Assembly (NCBI GenBank): GCA_964570855.1
Contig: CAZMZR010000006.1
Span: forward strand, 1-64,000
Source of the DNA: JAFGPS01 sp964570855
GTDB taxonomy: Bacteria > Planctomycetota > Phycisphaerae > Sedimentisphaerales > Anaerobacaceae
Direction: 5' to 3'
Length of the DNA stretch: 64,000 bases
Shown: piece by piece, positions 53,499 through 62,154 of the stretch
Numbering within the stretch: the stretch's first letter is position 1
Layout of the letters: each line of letters starts with the position of its first letter
Translations under genes and position numbers: made by a program
The notes under the pieces: generated by a model
What the model was told of the DNA's origin: nothing
The model's input: only the letters and a program-made list of their open reading frames with translations
Databases searched by the model: none

Positions 53499-53999
53499 TT
53501 AATCTCCGGTTTTATTTTCGTTATAGAATCGTTTGTCTGAAATACCGGGAATACCGGAAACATCATCCTGCCAGCCATTTCTTTTGACTTCGAGATTATC
53601 AAATCGTGAAATATAGGGTTTGATATCCAGCAGCGGGCTGCCGTCCAGGATATCCACCTGCGCTATATAAATCCGCCCGTCCTCTATCCGTAACAGCTTT
53701 ACAGGCGAGATCCCGATCGGATTGGGACGGCATGGCGCCCGTGTTGCGAACAATCCTCTCTCGACCGTATCCAAGTAAGGTACAACTAATAGCTTGGATT
53801 CGGCCGCCTTATGAAACCAATACACCAGCCATATCCTCTCGAAGCCTTCGAGGTCTTTCAGTCCCTGCCTATACGGCTCGAAAACTTCCACAATACCCTC
53901 GCTGTTCTTTGCATAAACCGGCTGAATCGGAGAACCTTTCGCCTTTGTAAGCGATGAATGAATCACACCTATGGGTTTAACCGTAATTGGTTCAATCAT
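53499..53999 (-). CDS. trmO: tRNA (N6-threonylcarbamoyladenosine37-N6)-methyltransferase TrmO-like
   Basis: A 166-residue protein starting at ATG 53999 behind a GAAGGTG site; an open frame upstream is only a shadow of the permease gene. PIGVIHSSLTKAKGSPIQP at the start and FERIWLVYWFHKA, LFATRAPCRPNPIGISPVKLL and DILDGSPLLDIKPYI are signatures of the TsaA/TrmO family, which methylates t6A37 in tRNA. A role in a metal-resistance-type cluster is unexpected; such fold members are sometimes linked with metal genes. Confidence 0.88.
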   Translation of the reverse strand: MIEPITVKPIGVIHSSLTKAKGSPIQPVYAKNSEGIVEVFEPYRQGLKDLEGFERIWLVYWFHKAAESKLLVVPYLDTVERGLFATRAPCRPNPIGISPVKLLRIEDGRIYIAQVDILDGSPLLDIKPYISRFDNLEVKRNGWQDDVSGIPGISDKRFYNENKTGD

Positions 54000-54013
54000 A
54001 ATAAACACCTTCT

Positions 54014-55342
54014 TTATACCATACCGAAAATTATTCCCGAAACCGTCGCCATGAAAATCACAAGCGACACAAAGACGACGGTCTTTTGCGTTCCCATTAC
54101 CGAACGAATTACAAGCATATTGGGCAAACTCAAGGCCGGCCCGGCCAGCAAAAGCGCCAGTGCAGGCCCTTTGCCCATACCTGCCCCCATAAGGCCCTGC
54201 AGAATGGGAACCTCCGTTAAGGTCGCAAAATACATAAAGGCGCCGGCAACGGCGGCAAAGAGATTGGCCCGGATCGAATTGCCGCCGACCGCCCTGTTTA
54301 TCCACTGGGTCGGGATTATCCCTTCACGACCCGGCCTGCCTAACAGGAAACCGGCGACAAGCACACCCAAAAGCAACAAGGGCAGAATCTGCTTTGCGAA
54401 CGTCCAGGAAGCCTCGACCCATTCTATAATCTCGGCCTTTGTAAACCATAAATACAGCATCACGCCGAACGCAATAAGGAAAACACCGACCAAAACCCAT
54501 TTGCTATTGTAAATCTTTTCATACAGATTCTTCTTCGGGATTTCCTCCATTTGCTGTAACAGGTCACGGGAAACCGAAATCGTCTGTCCCTTGGTATCCT
54601 GAATTTTAATTTCCTCGGCCCCCGTATTCAAAAGTGTGCCTTCGACCTTGTACATCGAAAGCCCGCCGGGACAACAAAGAAATACGGCACGAACGTCACC
54701 GCTTCGCGCCCAGTTGGCAAATACTAAGATGCCGACCATGGAAGCAAAATACAGGGCGTTTTTCCATAACGCCCGGCTGACTTCAGGGGCCGGCATAGCC
54801 ATTTGGGCGTTGATTTTTTCGATCTGTTCTTTGCGATAAATAAAGTGCATCAAAAGCCCGATCACAATACTAAAGAGAACTGCCCCGACTGCACGGGCGA
54901 TACCTATTTCCAAACCGAGTATGCGGGCGGTTAGTATAATCGCAAGGACATTGACCGCAGGGCCTGAGTAAAGAAAGGCGGTGGCAGGTCCTAAACCCGC
55001 TCCCATCTTATATATGCCCGCAAACAAAGGCAAAACCGTACAGGAACAAACCGCAAGAATACTGCCCGATATCGAAGCCACGCCGTAAGCGAGAACTTTA
55101 TTTGCCCTTGCCCCGAGATATTTCATTACCGAGGCCTGACTGACGAAAACCGATATCGCACCGGCGATTAAAAAAGCCGGCACCAGGCACAATAGGACAT
55201 GCTCCCTTGCATACCACTTGACCAAATGCAGCGATTCGGTAATTGCATTATCGAAGCGGGCAATCCCGATAGGCAGATAGAAACAGCCGAGAAATACCGC
55301 GATAATAATTACCAGCTTTTTCCATTCCTTTTTCATACTCAT
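54014..55342 (-). CDS. DUF318/ArsP-type permease
   Basis: A 442-residue membrane protein with about eight or more spans. GARANKVLAYGVASISGS, AVCSCTVLPLFAGIYKMGAG and FLYSGPAVNVLAIILTA are conserved in DUF318 permeases, several of which export organoarsenicals or other metal species. A soluble loop between the halves holds a paired cysteine (FLCCPGG). The second half repeats part of the fold (AVAGAFMYFATLTEVPILQGL and LLAGPALSLPNMLV). It is controlled with an ArsR-type gene upstream. Substrate unknown. Confidence 0.85.
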   Translation of the reverse strand: MSMKKEWKKLVIIIAVFLGCFYLPIGIARFDNAITESLHLVKWYAREHVLLCLVPAFLIAGAISVFVSQASVMKYLGARANKVLAYGVASISGSILAVCSCTVLPLFAGIYKMGAGLGPATAFLYSGPAVNVLAIILTARILGLEIGIARAVGAVLFSIVIGLLMHFIYRKEQIEKINAQMAMPAPEVSRALWKNALYFASMVGILVFANWARSGDVRAVFLCCPGGLSMYKVEGTLLNTGAEEIKIQDTKGQTISVSRDLLQQMEEIPKKNLYEKIYNSKWVLVGVFLIAFGVMLYLWFTKAEIIEWVEASWTFAKQILPLLLLGVLVAGFLLGRPGREGIIPTQWINRAVGGNSIRANLFAAVAGAFMYFATLTEVPILQGLMGAGMGKGPALALLLAGPALSLPNMLVIRSVMGTQKTVVFVSLVIFMATVSGIIFGMV

Positions 55343-55374
55343 ACAACTATTCTAATACACAATATCTGATAATT

Positions 55375-55445
55375 TGTCATGCTGAGCCGTAAGGCGAAGC
55401 ATCCGGCTATCGATACCCAGATTCTTCACTGCGCTCAGAATGACA
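55375..55445. repeat. TGTCATxCTGAGC palindromic repeat element
   Basis: A 71-bp imperfect palindrome: TGTCATGCTGAGC (55375-55387) against GCTCAGAATGACA (55433-55445), 12 of 13 bases pairing. The inner part has GAAGCATCC and AGATTCTTCAC. Similar dispersed elements beginning GTCAT-CTGAG are widespread in bacterial genomes. It lies between the permease and arsR genes. Confidence 0.7.
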
Positions 55446-55457
55446 TCTAACAAAACA

Positions 55458-55787
55458 CTATAAGGCCTTAAGCAATTTTTCGCTGTCTTTTGCCTGTTGT
55501 TTCAAGACATTACTCACACAAGCAAAGAAATCCACAATACAGGTGTACTTCAACTTGTATATGACCTTAAGGCCCTCCTTTCGAGATTCCAGCAAACCGG
55601 CGCCAACCATCACTGAAAGGTGCCGGGACACATTCGAGCGTTCGGAGCTGACATTTTTGGCTATATCGCAAACACATTGCTCACCGTCTTTTAGAAAATT
55701 TATTATAGCAATACGAAGCGGGTGAGCTATCGCCTGAGCGATTTGGGCCTGCCTTTCAAACAACAGTTGTTTGTTTTTAATTAACAT
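55458..55787 (-). CDS. ArsR-family transcriptional regulator
   Basis: A 109-residue winged-helix repressor. AIAHPLRIAIINFLKDGEQCVCDIAKNV carries the CxCD-type metal motif on the third helix, and ERSNVSRHLSVMVGAGLLESRKEGLKVIYKL is the recognition helix and wing. Such proteins release DNA on binding As/Sb or other thiophilic metals. GGAGG ribosome site. It is transcribed ahead of the permease cluster. Confidence 0.92.
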   Translation of the reverse strand: MLIKNKQLLFERQAQIAQAIAHPLRIAIINFLKDGEQCVCDIAKNVSSERSNVSRHLSVMVGAGLLESRKEGLKVIYKLKYTCIVDFFACVSNVLKQQAKDSEKLLKAL

Positions 55788-55815
55788 TTTACCTCCACAA
55801 CTATTTTACTATGTG

Positions 55816-55847
55816 ATTATATACTCATATTGTAACATAAAGTTCAA
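55816..55847 (-). promoter_or_regulatory. Putative promoter of the ArsR cluster
   Basis: On the minus strand TTGAAC (55847-55842) and TATATA (55823-55818) or TATAAT (55821-55816) are separated by 18 or 20 bases. The AT-rich imperfect symmetry around 55816-55836 would also suit an ArsR operator. Confidence 0.4.
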
Positions 55848-56026
55848 CAAAAATCAAGGATATTTCTAAAAATATCTTTGCGAAGGGATTCCGTTAAAAA
55901 CCAGCAAAAATTTACTGAAAATGGACCTGAAATATGATAATATAAACCTACAGATGCGAAAAAGTGTCTTCCCGCTTCCGCTCGAGAATTCTATGTGAGA
56001 TAAAAAATATCAGAAAATAGGAAATA

Positions 56027-56653
56027 ATGATGAATCTTTTTGGATCATTCCATAAAAAATCAAAAGACGTATATGAGCAAATTGCTCAAGGCATAATCAT
56101 GACATCATTGTTATTTTGTAAAGAGCTTGATACACAAGATAATCAGTATTCAGCAGATGCAGGAGCTGAAATACTTTACTTTCTTCTTCATGAACTTGAC
56201 AGACAATTACTTCAGGATGTTGGACCAGAAGCCCGAGATATTATATTTGATAAAATTGCTTTTAAGGTTATTGGAGACTACATAAATTTAACATTAAAAC
56301 CTGAAACACCTATCGACATAATACTAAATCTTGGCGAATTAATGTTAGATAACCTAAACGAGAGACAAAGAATATACTCGAAATGTAAGTGTTTAATGGT
56401 AAAAGGAAATCCGGGTGCGGCTAAAGGAAGTATAATATTTGCATTATCGTTCTATATTCATAAAGCATTGCGAAAAACAGATAGAAATAATGTTGACGAG
56501 ATTCTTTGGGGAGAAAAAGACATAGTAATTTCAGATTTGGACGATTTCCCAAACTCTATAGAAACAATGAAAATACATATTTGCGCCATGAATTTCTTGA
56601 TCGAAAATGTAAAGATTTGGAAAAAACTAATTAAGTCAATTCCTTATGATTAA
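56027..56653 (+). CDS. Hypothetical protein of an AT-rich island
   Basis: A 208-residue protein with an AGGAAATA ribosome site before ATGATG. It is mostly alpha-helical by composition (LDTQDNQYSADAGAEILYFLLHELDRQLL) with no signal peptide or membrane span. No known family is recognised. Base composition is clearly more AT-rich than both flanks, and the strand is opposite to the neighbouring genes, suggesting acquisition from elsewhere. Confidence 0.7.
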   Translation: MMNLFGSFHKKSKDVYEQIAQGIIMTSLLFCKELDTQDNQYSADAGAEILYFLLHELDRQLLQDVGPEARDIIFDKIAFKVIGDYINLTLKPETPIDIILNLGELMLDNLNERQRIYSKCKCLMVKGNPGAAKGSIIFALSFYIHKALRKTDRNNVDEILWGEKDIVISDLDDFPNSIETMKIHICAMNFLIENVKIWKKLIKSIPYD

Positions 56654-56759
56654 TTATAAATCCCAAGTTGATTATAGATGTCTATAAGAACTTCAGTATG
56701 CTGATCATACTACGATTAATATTTCTTATATATGCTATATATCATATTAACTCATCTAA

Positions 56760-57479
56760 TTGGAAAACATTATGCTGACAAATAAAGGTGACAAATTTAC
56801 CATTTCAAATTGTTCGCAAATTGAGGAAATCCGGTCGTTTATCAAAAATAATCGTAATAATCCCAAAATTGAAGGGAAGACACTCGATGAATTATATTGC
56901 CTATACATATATCTAAGCAAACTTTACCGTGCAAAATATTTTTCTTTACCACTTCAAACTCTCAAATGGGAACATCCAGATTTTGTTTTAGACCAACAAA
57001 CAGGTATCGAAGTAGTTACATCTGCTACTCAAATGGAAAAACATGCTTTAGCTATAATGGAAAAAGAATATCCCAAAGGATCGATGCTTGAAATTCCTTA
57101 TTATATTCCTGGATCAAGTTACGAACCAAGAGACGGTATACGAAAACCAAACGAAAAGCTAAAGCATGCCGGCTTCGGGGATTATGGAAAGGAAAAGTCA
57201 TGGTTGGATTGTGTTAGACAAAGATTAAATGAAAAAATCTGCAAATTAAATAAAGATATTTTTAATAAATACGAAAGTAATCAATTAATCATTTACGATG
57301 ATACTTGTTTTTTCCCAAATGTAGATTATGTCATCCATAAACTCAAACAAGAATGTGTGTATTCATTTAAAGTAAATTTTGATCTAATCCATATCGTAAA
57401 TGTTGATAATCTTTTTATCTTTGACGTTTTAGGACAATGTTCCCGTTTTAATGTTACTTTCGACCTATTTGAAGATTAA
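56760..57479 (+). CDS. Hypothetical protein with a possible PD-(D/E)xK nuclease-like motif
   Basis: A 239-residue soluble protein. WEHPDFVLDQQTGIEVVTSA (about residues 67-86) has the spacing of a PD-(D/E)xK core: PD, then E-V after a hairpin. A glutamate-rich alpha segment precedes it. No close family is recognised. It is AT-rich like its partner 107 bp upstream, so the two form one accessory unit. Function could be defence-related, but this rests on the motif alone. Confidence 0.65.
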   Translation: MENIMLTNKGDKFTISNCSQIEEIRSFIKNNRNNPKIEGKTLDELYCLYIYLSKLYRAKYFSLPLQTLKWEHPDFVLDQQTGIEVVTSATQMEKHALAIMEKEYPKGSMLEIPYYIPGSSYEPRDGIRKPNEKLKHAGFGDYGKEKSWLDCVRQRLNEKICKLNKDIFNKYESNQLIIYDDTCFFPNVDYVIHKLKQECVYSFKVNFDLIHIVNVDNLFIFDVLGQCSRFNVTFDLFED

Positions 57480-57517
57480 TAAAAGAGTAGATGATGCAAT
57501 GAAATCGCAGCAATAAG

Positions 57518-59032
57518 TTAATATTTTTTTCTGAATCTTGCGGCGGGAATGTTCAGGATTTTTCGATACTTTGCGACGGTGCGCCTGGCCAGATTATCTA
57601 TACCGGCCTCCGCCAGTTTCTTGAGTATCTTGTCATCGCTTAACGGCTTGCTCTTGTCTTCAGCGTCGATAATCTGTTGCAGTTTGGCCCTTATAGCCTC
57701 CCAGCTACGGGCGTGACCGTTAACATCATCCCTGCCGCCGCTAAAAAACTTTCGCAGCGGCAATATGCCCCAGGAGCACTGGACATATTTACCGGAAACA
57801 GCCCTCGACACCGTCGCCAGATGTACGCCGACATCATCCGCTACTTTAGACATAGGCAGCGGCTTGAGATAAAGCTGGCCCCTGTCGAAAAAATCCTTCT
57901 GATATTTCACTACCGCCTTTGCAACCTTCAACAAGGTATTCTTACGCTGCTCCATGGCTTCCATAATCCACTGCGCGGACCGCAGGTTATTTTGTAAAAA
58001 CTGCCTCGTCTTTTCACTCATGTGAGCATCTTTTGCCATTTTTGCGTAGTAGTTACTTATCCTCAGACCGGGCAAACCGGAATCAGCCAATATCACTGAA
58101 TACTGACCCGAATTATCCGACGATTCCACTATTACATCCGGAGTGATCGGATGATTTCGGTCCTGGCCTATTTGAAGGCCCGGAGATGTGTCAAGTTTAC
58201 TCATGCGCTCGATGGCCTGATTGATTGAGTCGATATCGCAATTCATCTTTTTCGCGATTTCAGGCAAACGATTTTCGAGAAGATCGTCCATGTGCTCGGC
58301 AATCAATCGATATTCGAAGCTCATATCCGGATTACCATTTTGCGAACTTTTTGCAAATTGGGATTCCTCTTCTCCGCTCTGGGCCATTTGAATAAGCAGG
58401 CACTCTTTCAAATCGCGCGCCCCGATGCCGGCCGGCTCCAGCTTCTGTACAAGTGTTAACGCCTCTTTCAGATGGTCAATTGTGAAATCGTCTTTGTCCT
58501 TGTTATGCAACTGCTCCAGCCTTACGGTCAAATATCCCCTGTCGTCGATATAGTCTATAATCATTTCACCGGCTTTTTTCAGGGAATCTTCCGCATCGAC
58601 CATTCGCCATTGCTCGGTCAGATACTCATGCAGAGATTGAGAAGGAGCGGCGGTGTTTTTTAACGCTTCAAGCTTTTTGTCCGGCTCGTCACCGGCAAAA
58701 CGATAACGCAGCGGACCGGCCTGGTCCATATAGTCCTTATATTCATCATCAATACCTTCGAGACGCTCGAAATCCTGAACCTTGCTGTTGTCCGTATCGA
58801 CGACCAGGTCCTTTTCACCTATATCATCCCGAGTTTGTTCTTCGACCGGCTCGGTTTCTTCGGCGCTTGACGACTCGGCTATTTCCAAAACAGGATTATT
58901 GTTTAACTCCTGTTCTATTCTCTCCTGAAGGGCAAGTATCGGAAGCTGGAGGATTTCCATCGATTGAATCATATGCGGAGCGAGTTTCATTCGCTGTTCC
59001 ATCCGCATTTGACCTGACATTTCCATCTTCAT
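57518..59032 (-). CDS. rpoN: RNA polymerase sigma-54 factor
   Basis: A 504-residue RpoN. Region I (MEILQLPILALQERIEQEL) is at the start, an acidic region II follows, then the core-binding part (LEPAGIGARDLKECL). The HTH and RpoN box are at the C-terminus: SDDKILKKLAEAG and ARRTVAKYRKILNIP. It directs transcription from -24/-12 promoters with the help of ATPase activators. Confidence 0.96.
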   Translation of the reverse strand: MKMEMSGQMRMEQRMKLAPHMIQSMEILQLPILALQERIEQELNNNPVLEIAESSSAEETEPVEEQTRDDIGEKDLVVDTDNSKVQDFERLEGIDDEYKDYMDQAGPLRYRFAGDEPDKKLEALKNTAAPSQSLHEYLTEQWRMVDAEDSLKKAGEMIIDYIDDRGYLTVRLEQLHNKDKDDFTIDHLKEALTLVQKLEPAGIGARDLKECLLIQMAQSGEEESQFAKSSQNGNPDMSFEYRLIAEHMDDLLENRLPEIAKKMNCDIDSINQAIERMSKLDTSPGLQIGQDRNHPITPDVIVESSDNSGQYSVILADSGLPGLRISNYYAKMAKDAHMSEKTRQFLQNNLRSAQWIMEAMEQRKNTLLKVAKAVVKYQKDFFDRGQLYLKPLPMSKVADDVGVHLATVSRAVSGKYVQCSWGILPLRKFFSGGRDDVNGHARSWEAIRAKLQQIIDAEDKSKPLSDDKILKKLAEAGIDNLARRTVAKYRKILNIPAARFRKKY

Positions 59033-59189
59033 AGAAGCACCGATAATAAATCCTCTTTCAAGTCGTTACTTGAACTCTTGATTATGTATCATAAAGACGT
59101 AAAGGAATTTCGTCAATATCCGACGTGTAATTCAATAATAATCGCACCTTAGGTGGGTTTAATAAGGGGTTTAAGAAGTATGAATAAAA

Positions 59190-59795
59190 TTACTCCAACA
59201 CCTGCCTGCCGATAATCGCATCGGTAAGCATTTTCCCGCTTGCATATTCTATCGTACTGCCTGTGGGCAATCCCCTTGCAAGCCGGGTAATTTTCACATC
59301 GGAGGTTCTAAGAAGTGAACTTATATAAAGTGATGTGCCGTCGCCGGTCATATTCGGATTTGTCGCCATTATAAGTTCTTTTACATCACCCCGGTGAACC
59401 CTTTCAACGAGTTGTTTTATCGTCAAATCGCCCGGTTCGATCCCCTCAAGTGGCGCGATATGACCGCCGAGAACATGATACACCCACTTGCAGGCCCCGG
59501 TTTTTTCAAGGCTTATGACATCCTTGGGTTGTTCGACGACACATATTATGCTTTTATCCCTGCGGTTGTCCGAACAGATTTGGCAAACAGCTTGTTCAGC
59601 CAGATTATAACATATTTCGCAGCGCCTGACCTTTTCCTTTAGATTGCGAATGGCATCGGCAAGGCCTATGGCCTCCGCCGGCGGGGTCTTGAGTATATAA
59701 AAAGCCAGACGCTCGGCCGTCTTGGGACCTATGCCCGGCAGCTTGCCGAATTCCTCGATTAACTTATTCAAACTCTCTGTGTATGCACTGCTCAT
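59190..59795 (-). CDS. recR: Recombination protein RecR
   Basis: A 201-residue RecR: the N-terminal HhH region (FGKLPGIGPKTAERLAFYIL), the four-cysteine zinc finger (CEICYNLAEQAVCQIC), the Toprim domain (ICVVEQPKDVISLEKTG, ATNPNMTGDGTSLY) and the C-terminal LARGLPTGSTIEYA. It works in RecFOR repair. It lies 47 bp downstream of dnaX, as in many bacteria. Confidence 0.96.
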   Translation of the reverse strand: MSSAYTESLNKLIEEFGKLPGIGPKTAERLAFYILKTPPAEAIGLADAIRNLKEKVRRCEICYNLAEQAVCQICSDNRRDKSIICVVEQPKDVISLEKTGACKWVYHVLGGHIAPLEGIEPGDLTIKQLVERVHRGDVKELIMATNPNMTGDGTSLYISSLLRTSDVKITRLARGLPTGSTIEYASGKMLTDAIIGRQVLE

Positions 59796-59842
59796 AAATC
59801 CATCCTGTTACATCAGGTGTTTAATCTATAAATTGTCAATCC

Positions 59843-61507
59843 CTAATCTTCTTCGATGCCGGTTATTGTCGCATCGAGTCCGAGAAGTACCGTTTTAACG
59901 GCCGGGTCGTTCATCATTTCGTTTCTTCGTTTACTACTGCCCTTCGGCTGATTAGCAGAAGGTTCTGCCTGCGTTTGAGGTTGGTCTGAAATCTCAAATT
60001 TTAATCCTACAGGCACCGAAAGCTTTTCGCTGAGCAAGGTCTGGATTTGTTCCATTCGGCCGTTGCTTTCACAAAGCTGCTTTTGCATTTGAGCCGATGG
60101 GCCGAACTCAAGGACCAACACACCATCTTCAATTCGGTTCGGCTTGGCGGAACTTAATAATCCACCCGTGCCCGGACCGAGTTTCGAGGTAATAAGACCC
60201 AGGAGGCTTTGCCAGTTATCCTTTATTGACCGGATATCGCTTATGCCGGAGAGATCCTGCGAACCCATGTCCGCGGCTTGCGGCTTGTAACTGGTTGCCT
60301 GCGGTTTGCTGGATACCTGGTTTTCAGGGCCTGCTGTTATTTTTTTTTTAGAGCTAACAGCAGGTGCAGAGCCGGGTTTCAATTGCGAAAGAAGACCATC
60401 GACATTCAGGAAATGCTCGCTCAATGCAAATCGCAACAGTAATGCCTCCAAAAGGGCCCTGCATGTATCGCTGTTTTTAACCGACCAGCGAAGTTTTTCC
60501 AGCGTCGAAATATTATAAATAAGTGCGGCAATATCGAATTTCTCGATTAGTTCTGCAGCCCTTTGTCTCTGCTGGTCTGTCATAATAACAAGTTTGCTTT
60601 TAGATCCCGTGGATTTGACCACCATCAAATCACGCATATAATCGATGAGCGAATCCACAATCTGGACCTCACTTACACCGGTGACAATTAAATCTTCTAT
60701 CGCTGCAAGCGTACCCGCCGCATCGCTATCGCCTATCTTTTCGATAAGATTCCATACTTTTTCGCTGTTCGGCTGCCCTAAAAACTCCTCAAGCAGCTTG
60801 ACCGTCAAAGGCTCGGCGCCCGTACTTATCAATCTATCCAACAGGCTCAAGCCGTCCCTCATCGAGCCGTTTGCCATTTTCGCCAGCGGCAGTACCAAAT
60901 CATCCTCGTACTTAATATTCTCCTGTGCAAGTATGGACTTGAGCTGCCCGGCAATTACGTCCGGCCCTATATTGCGGAAATCAAACCTCTGGCACCTCGA
61001 CTGAATTGTCGCGATGACCTTGTTCGGCTCCGTCGTGGCAAAAATAAACTTAATATGACTGGGCGGTTCTTCCAGTGTTTTAAGTAGCGCATTAAATGCA
61101 GAAATAGTCAGCATGTGCACTTCGTCGATTATATAAATCTTAAATCTCGAACGTGCAGGTCTGTAAATCGCATTTTCCCGCAGCTCCCGAATCTCATCAA
61201 CTCTGTTGTTCGAGGCGCCGTCGATTTCGATAACATCGATATCTTCGCCGAGGTTCACCGCAACACAACTATCGCACTTGCAGCACGGCTCAACCGTCGG
61301 CCCATCGGACTGGAGGCAATTGAGCGCTTTTGCAAGCACTCGCGCCATTGTGGTTTTACCGACGCCCCGGGTGCCTGTAAAAAGGTAGGCATGCGCAACC
61401 CTGTCGGTCCTTATCGCATTTTTCAGCGTTTGAGCGATCGGGTCCTGGCCGATGATGTCATCGAACGTTTGCGACCTGTATTTTCTTGCAAGAACAGTGT
61501 AAGCCAT
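59843..61507 (-). CDS. dnaX: DNA polymerase III subunits gamma/tau
   Basis: A 554-residue clamp-loader ATPase from ATG 61507 (MAYTVLARKYRSQTF); the open frame to 61600 adds a non-family leader and is rejected. Walker A GTRGVGKTT, zinc cysteines in CCKCDSC, IDEVHMLT and the sensor ATTEPNKVIATIQSR are present. After about 370 the sequence is a variable tau-like linker. Confidence 0.95.
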   Translation of the reverse strand: MAYTVLARKYRSQTFDDIIGQDPIAQTLKNAIRTDRVAHAYLFTGTRGVGKTTMARVLAKALNCLQSDGPTVEPCCKCDSCVAVNLGEDIDVIEIDGASNNRVDEIRELRENAIYRPARSRFKIYIIDEVHMLTISAFNALLKTLEEPPSHIKFIFATTEPNKVIATIQSRCQRFDFRNIGPDVIAGQLKSILAQENIKYEDDLVLPLAKMANGSMRDGLSLLDRLISTGAEPLTVKLLEEFLGQPNSEKVWNLIEKIGDSDAAGTLAAIEDLIVTGVSEVQIVDSLIDYMRDLMVVKSTGSKSKLVIMTDQQRQRAAELIEKFDIAALIYNISTLEKLRWSVKNSDTCRALLEALLLRFALSEHFLNVDGLLSQLKPGSAPAVSSKKKITAGPENQVSSKPQATSYKPQAADMGSQDLSGISDIRSIKDNWQSLLGLITSKLGPGTGGLLSSAKPNRIEDGVLVLEFGPSAQMQKQLCESNGRMEQIQTLLSEKLSVPVGLKFEISDQPQTQAEPSANQPKGSSKRRNEMMNDPAVKTVLLGLDATITGIEED

Positions 61508-61628
61508 TTTCAAAATGGTTAATGAATATTCGACAGAAAACCCGTTTACGCCGCATATTTGGGGCGGCATTCTACAAAAAAACCAGTATAGCGAGACCAT
61601 CGAATTTTTTCTACAAAAACATTTTAAT

Positions 61629-61657
61629 TTGACAGATTTTGTTATAAAAGCTATTGT
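61629..61657 (+). promoter_or_regulatory. Putative sigma-70 promoter for the ferredoxin gene
   Basis: TTGACA (61629-61634, perfect consensus) and TATTGT (61652-61657) are 17 bases apart. The start would be near 61664, giving a leader of about 120 bases before the ATG at 61785, which follows an AAGGAAGG site. Confidence 0.5.
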
Positions 61658-61784
61658 TCTAACAAAGGTTATAACGGCCGAAAGAGATATTAAAGGGAAA
61701 AAAAGATGCAGCCAGGCCTCGGTTATTCTCTTGCGCCCACCGGAAGTGGGTAGAGAATCTCAGTTTTAAGGAAGGAATGTTGCT

Positions 61785-61967
61785 ATGAAAGTAAGGATTG
61801 AAGATACATGCACTGCATGTGGACTATGCGTTGACACATGCCCGGAAGTATTCGAGATGGGCGATGATATGGCACAGGTTATGGTCGATGACGTTCCGGC
61901 CGAGTACGAGGACGCCGTTCAGCAGGCCGCCGACGAATGCCCCGTCGAAGCAATCGTAGTCGCATAG
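61785..61967 (+). CDS. Single-cluster [4Fe-4S] ferredoxin
   Basis: A 60-residue ferredoxin: CTACGLCVDTCPEVFEM near the start and ADECPVEAI near the end give the four cysteine ligands of one cluster, with the remaining cysteine of the second motif missing, as in Thermotoga-type monocluster ferredoxins. An acidic surface is expected (GDDMAQVMVDDVPAEYED). It could serve the redox cluster or the radical SAM enzyme. Confidence 0.93.
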   Translation: MKVRIEDTCTACGLCVDTCPEVFEMGDDMAQVMVDDVPAEYEDAVQQAADECPVEAIVVA

Positions 61968-61983
61968 GAACACATTAAAATAT

Positions 61984-62031
61984 AGAGAAATTCGGTTTAA
62001 TCCGAACACAGGCCGGCGGGGATATTTCTCT
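61984..62031 (+). terminator. Nested hairpins downstream of the ferredoxin gene
   Basis: AGAGAAAT (61984-61991) can pair with ATTTCTCT (62024-62031), and inside it TTCGG/CCGAA (61991-61995 and 62002-62006) form a stem around TTTAAT. The structure starts 17 bp after the ferredoxin stop, where a terminator or 3'-end stabiliser would lie. No clear U-run follows. Confidence 0.35.
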
Positions 62032-62154
62032 GGCCGACCGGTAGATAAAATCCGCCCTACCTGTTATTGCTGCACTCCGGAGACATGCTCAGACGGGCAC
62101 AAAAACCTTTTATCGTCCCTGCTTTCAACACAGGTTATTTTCAGAAGTGTAATT

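Noticed and set aside
54000..54305. Extra N-terminal segment for TrmO starting at 54305
   Set aside because: The added 102 residues overlap the permease gene and read as a frame-shifted copy of its end; the ATG at 53999 has a good ribosome site and matches the family start.
61508..61600. Extended start of dnaX at 61600
   Set aside because: The extra residues (including a hydrophobic opening) do not match DnaX; MAYTVLARKYRSQTF at 61507 is the family start.
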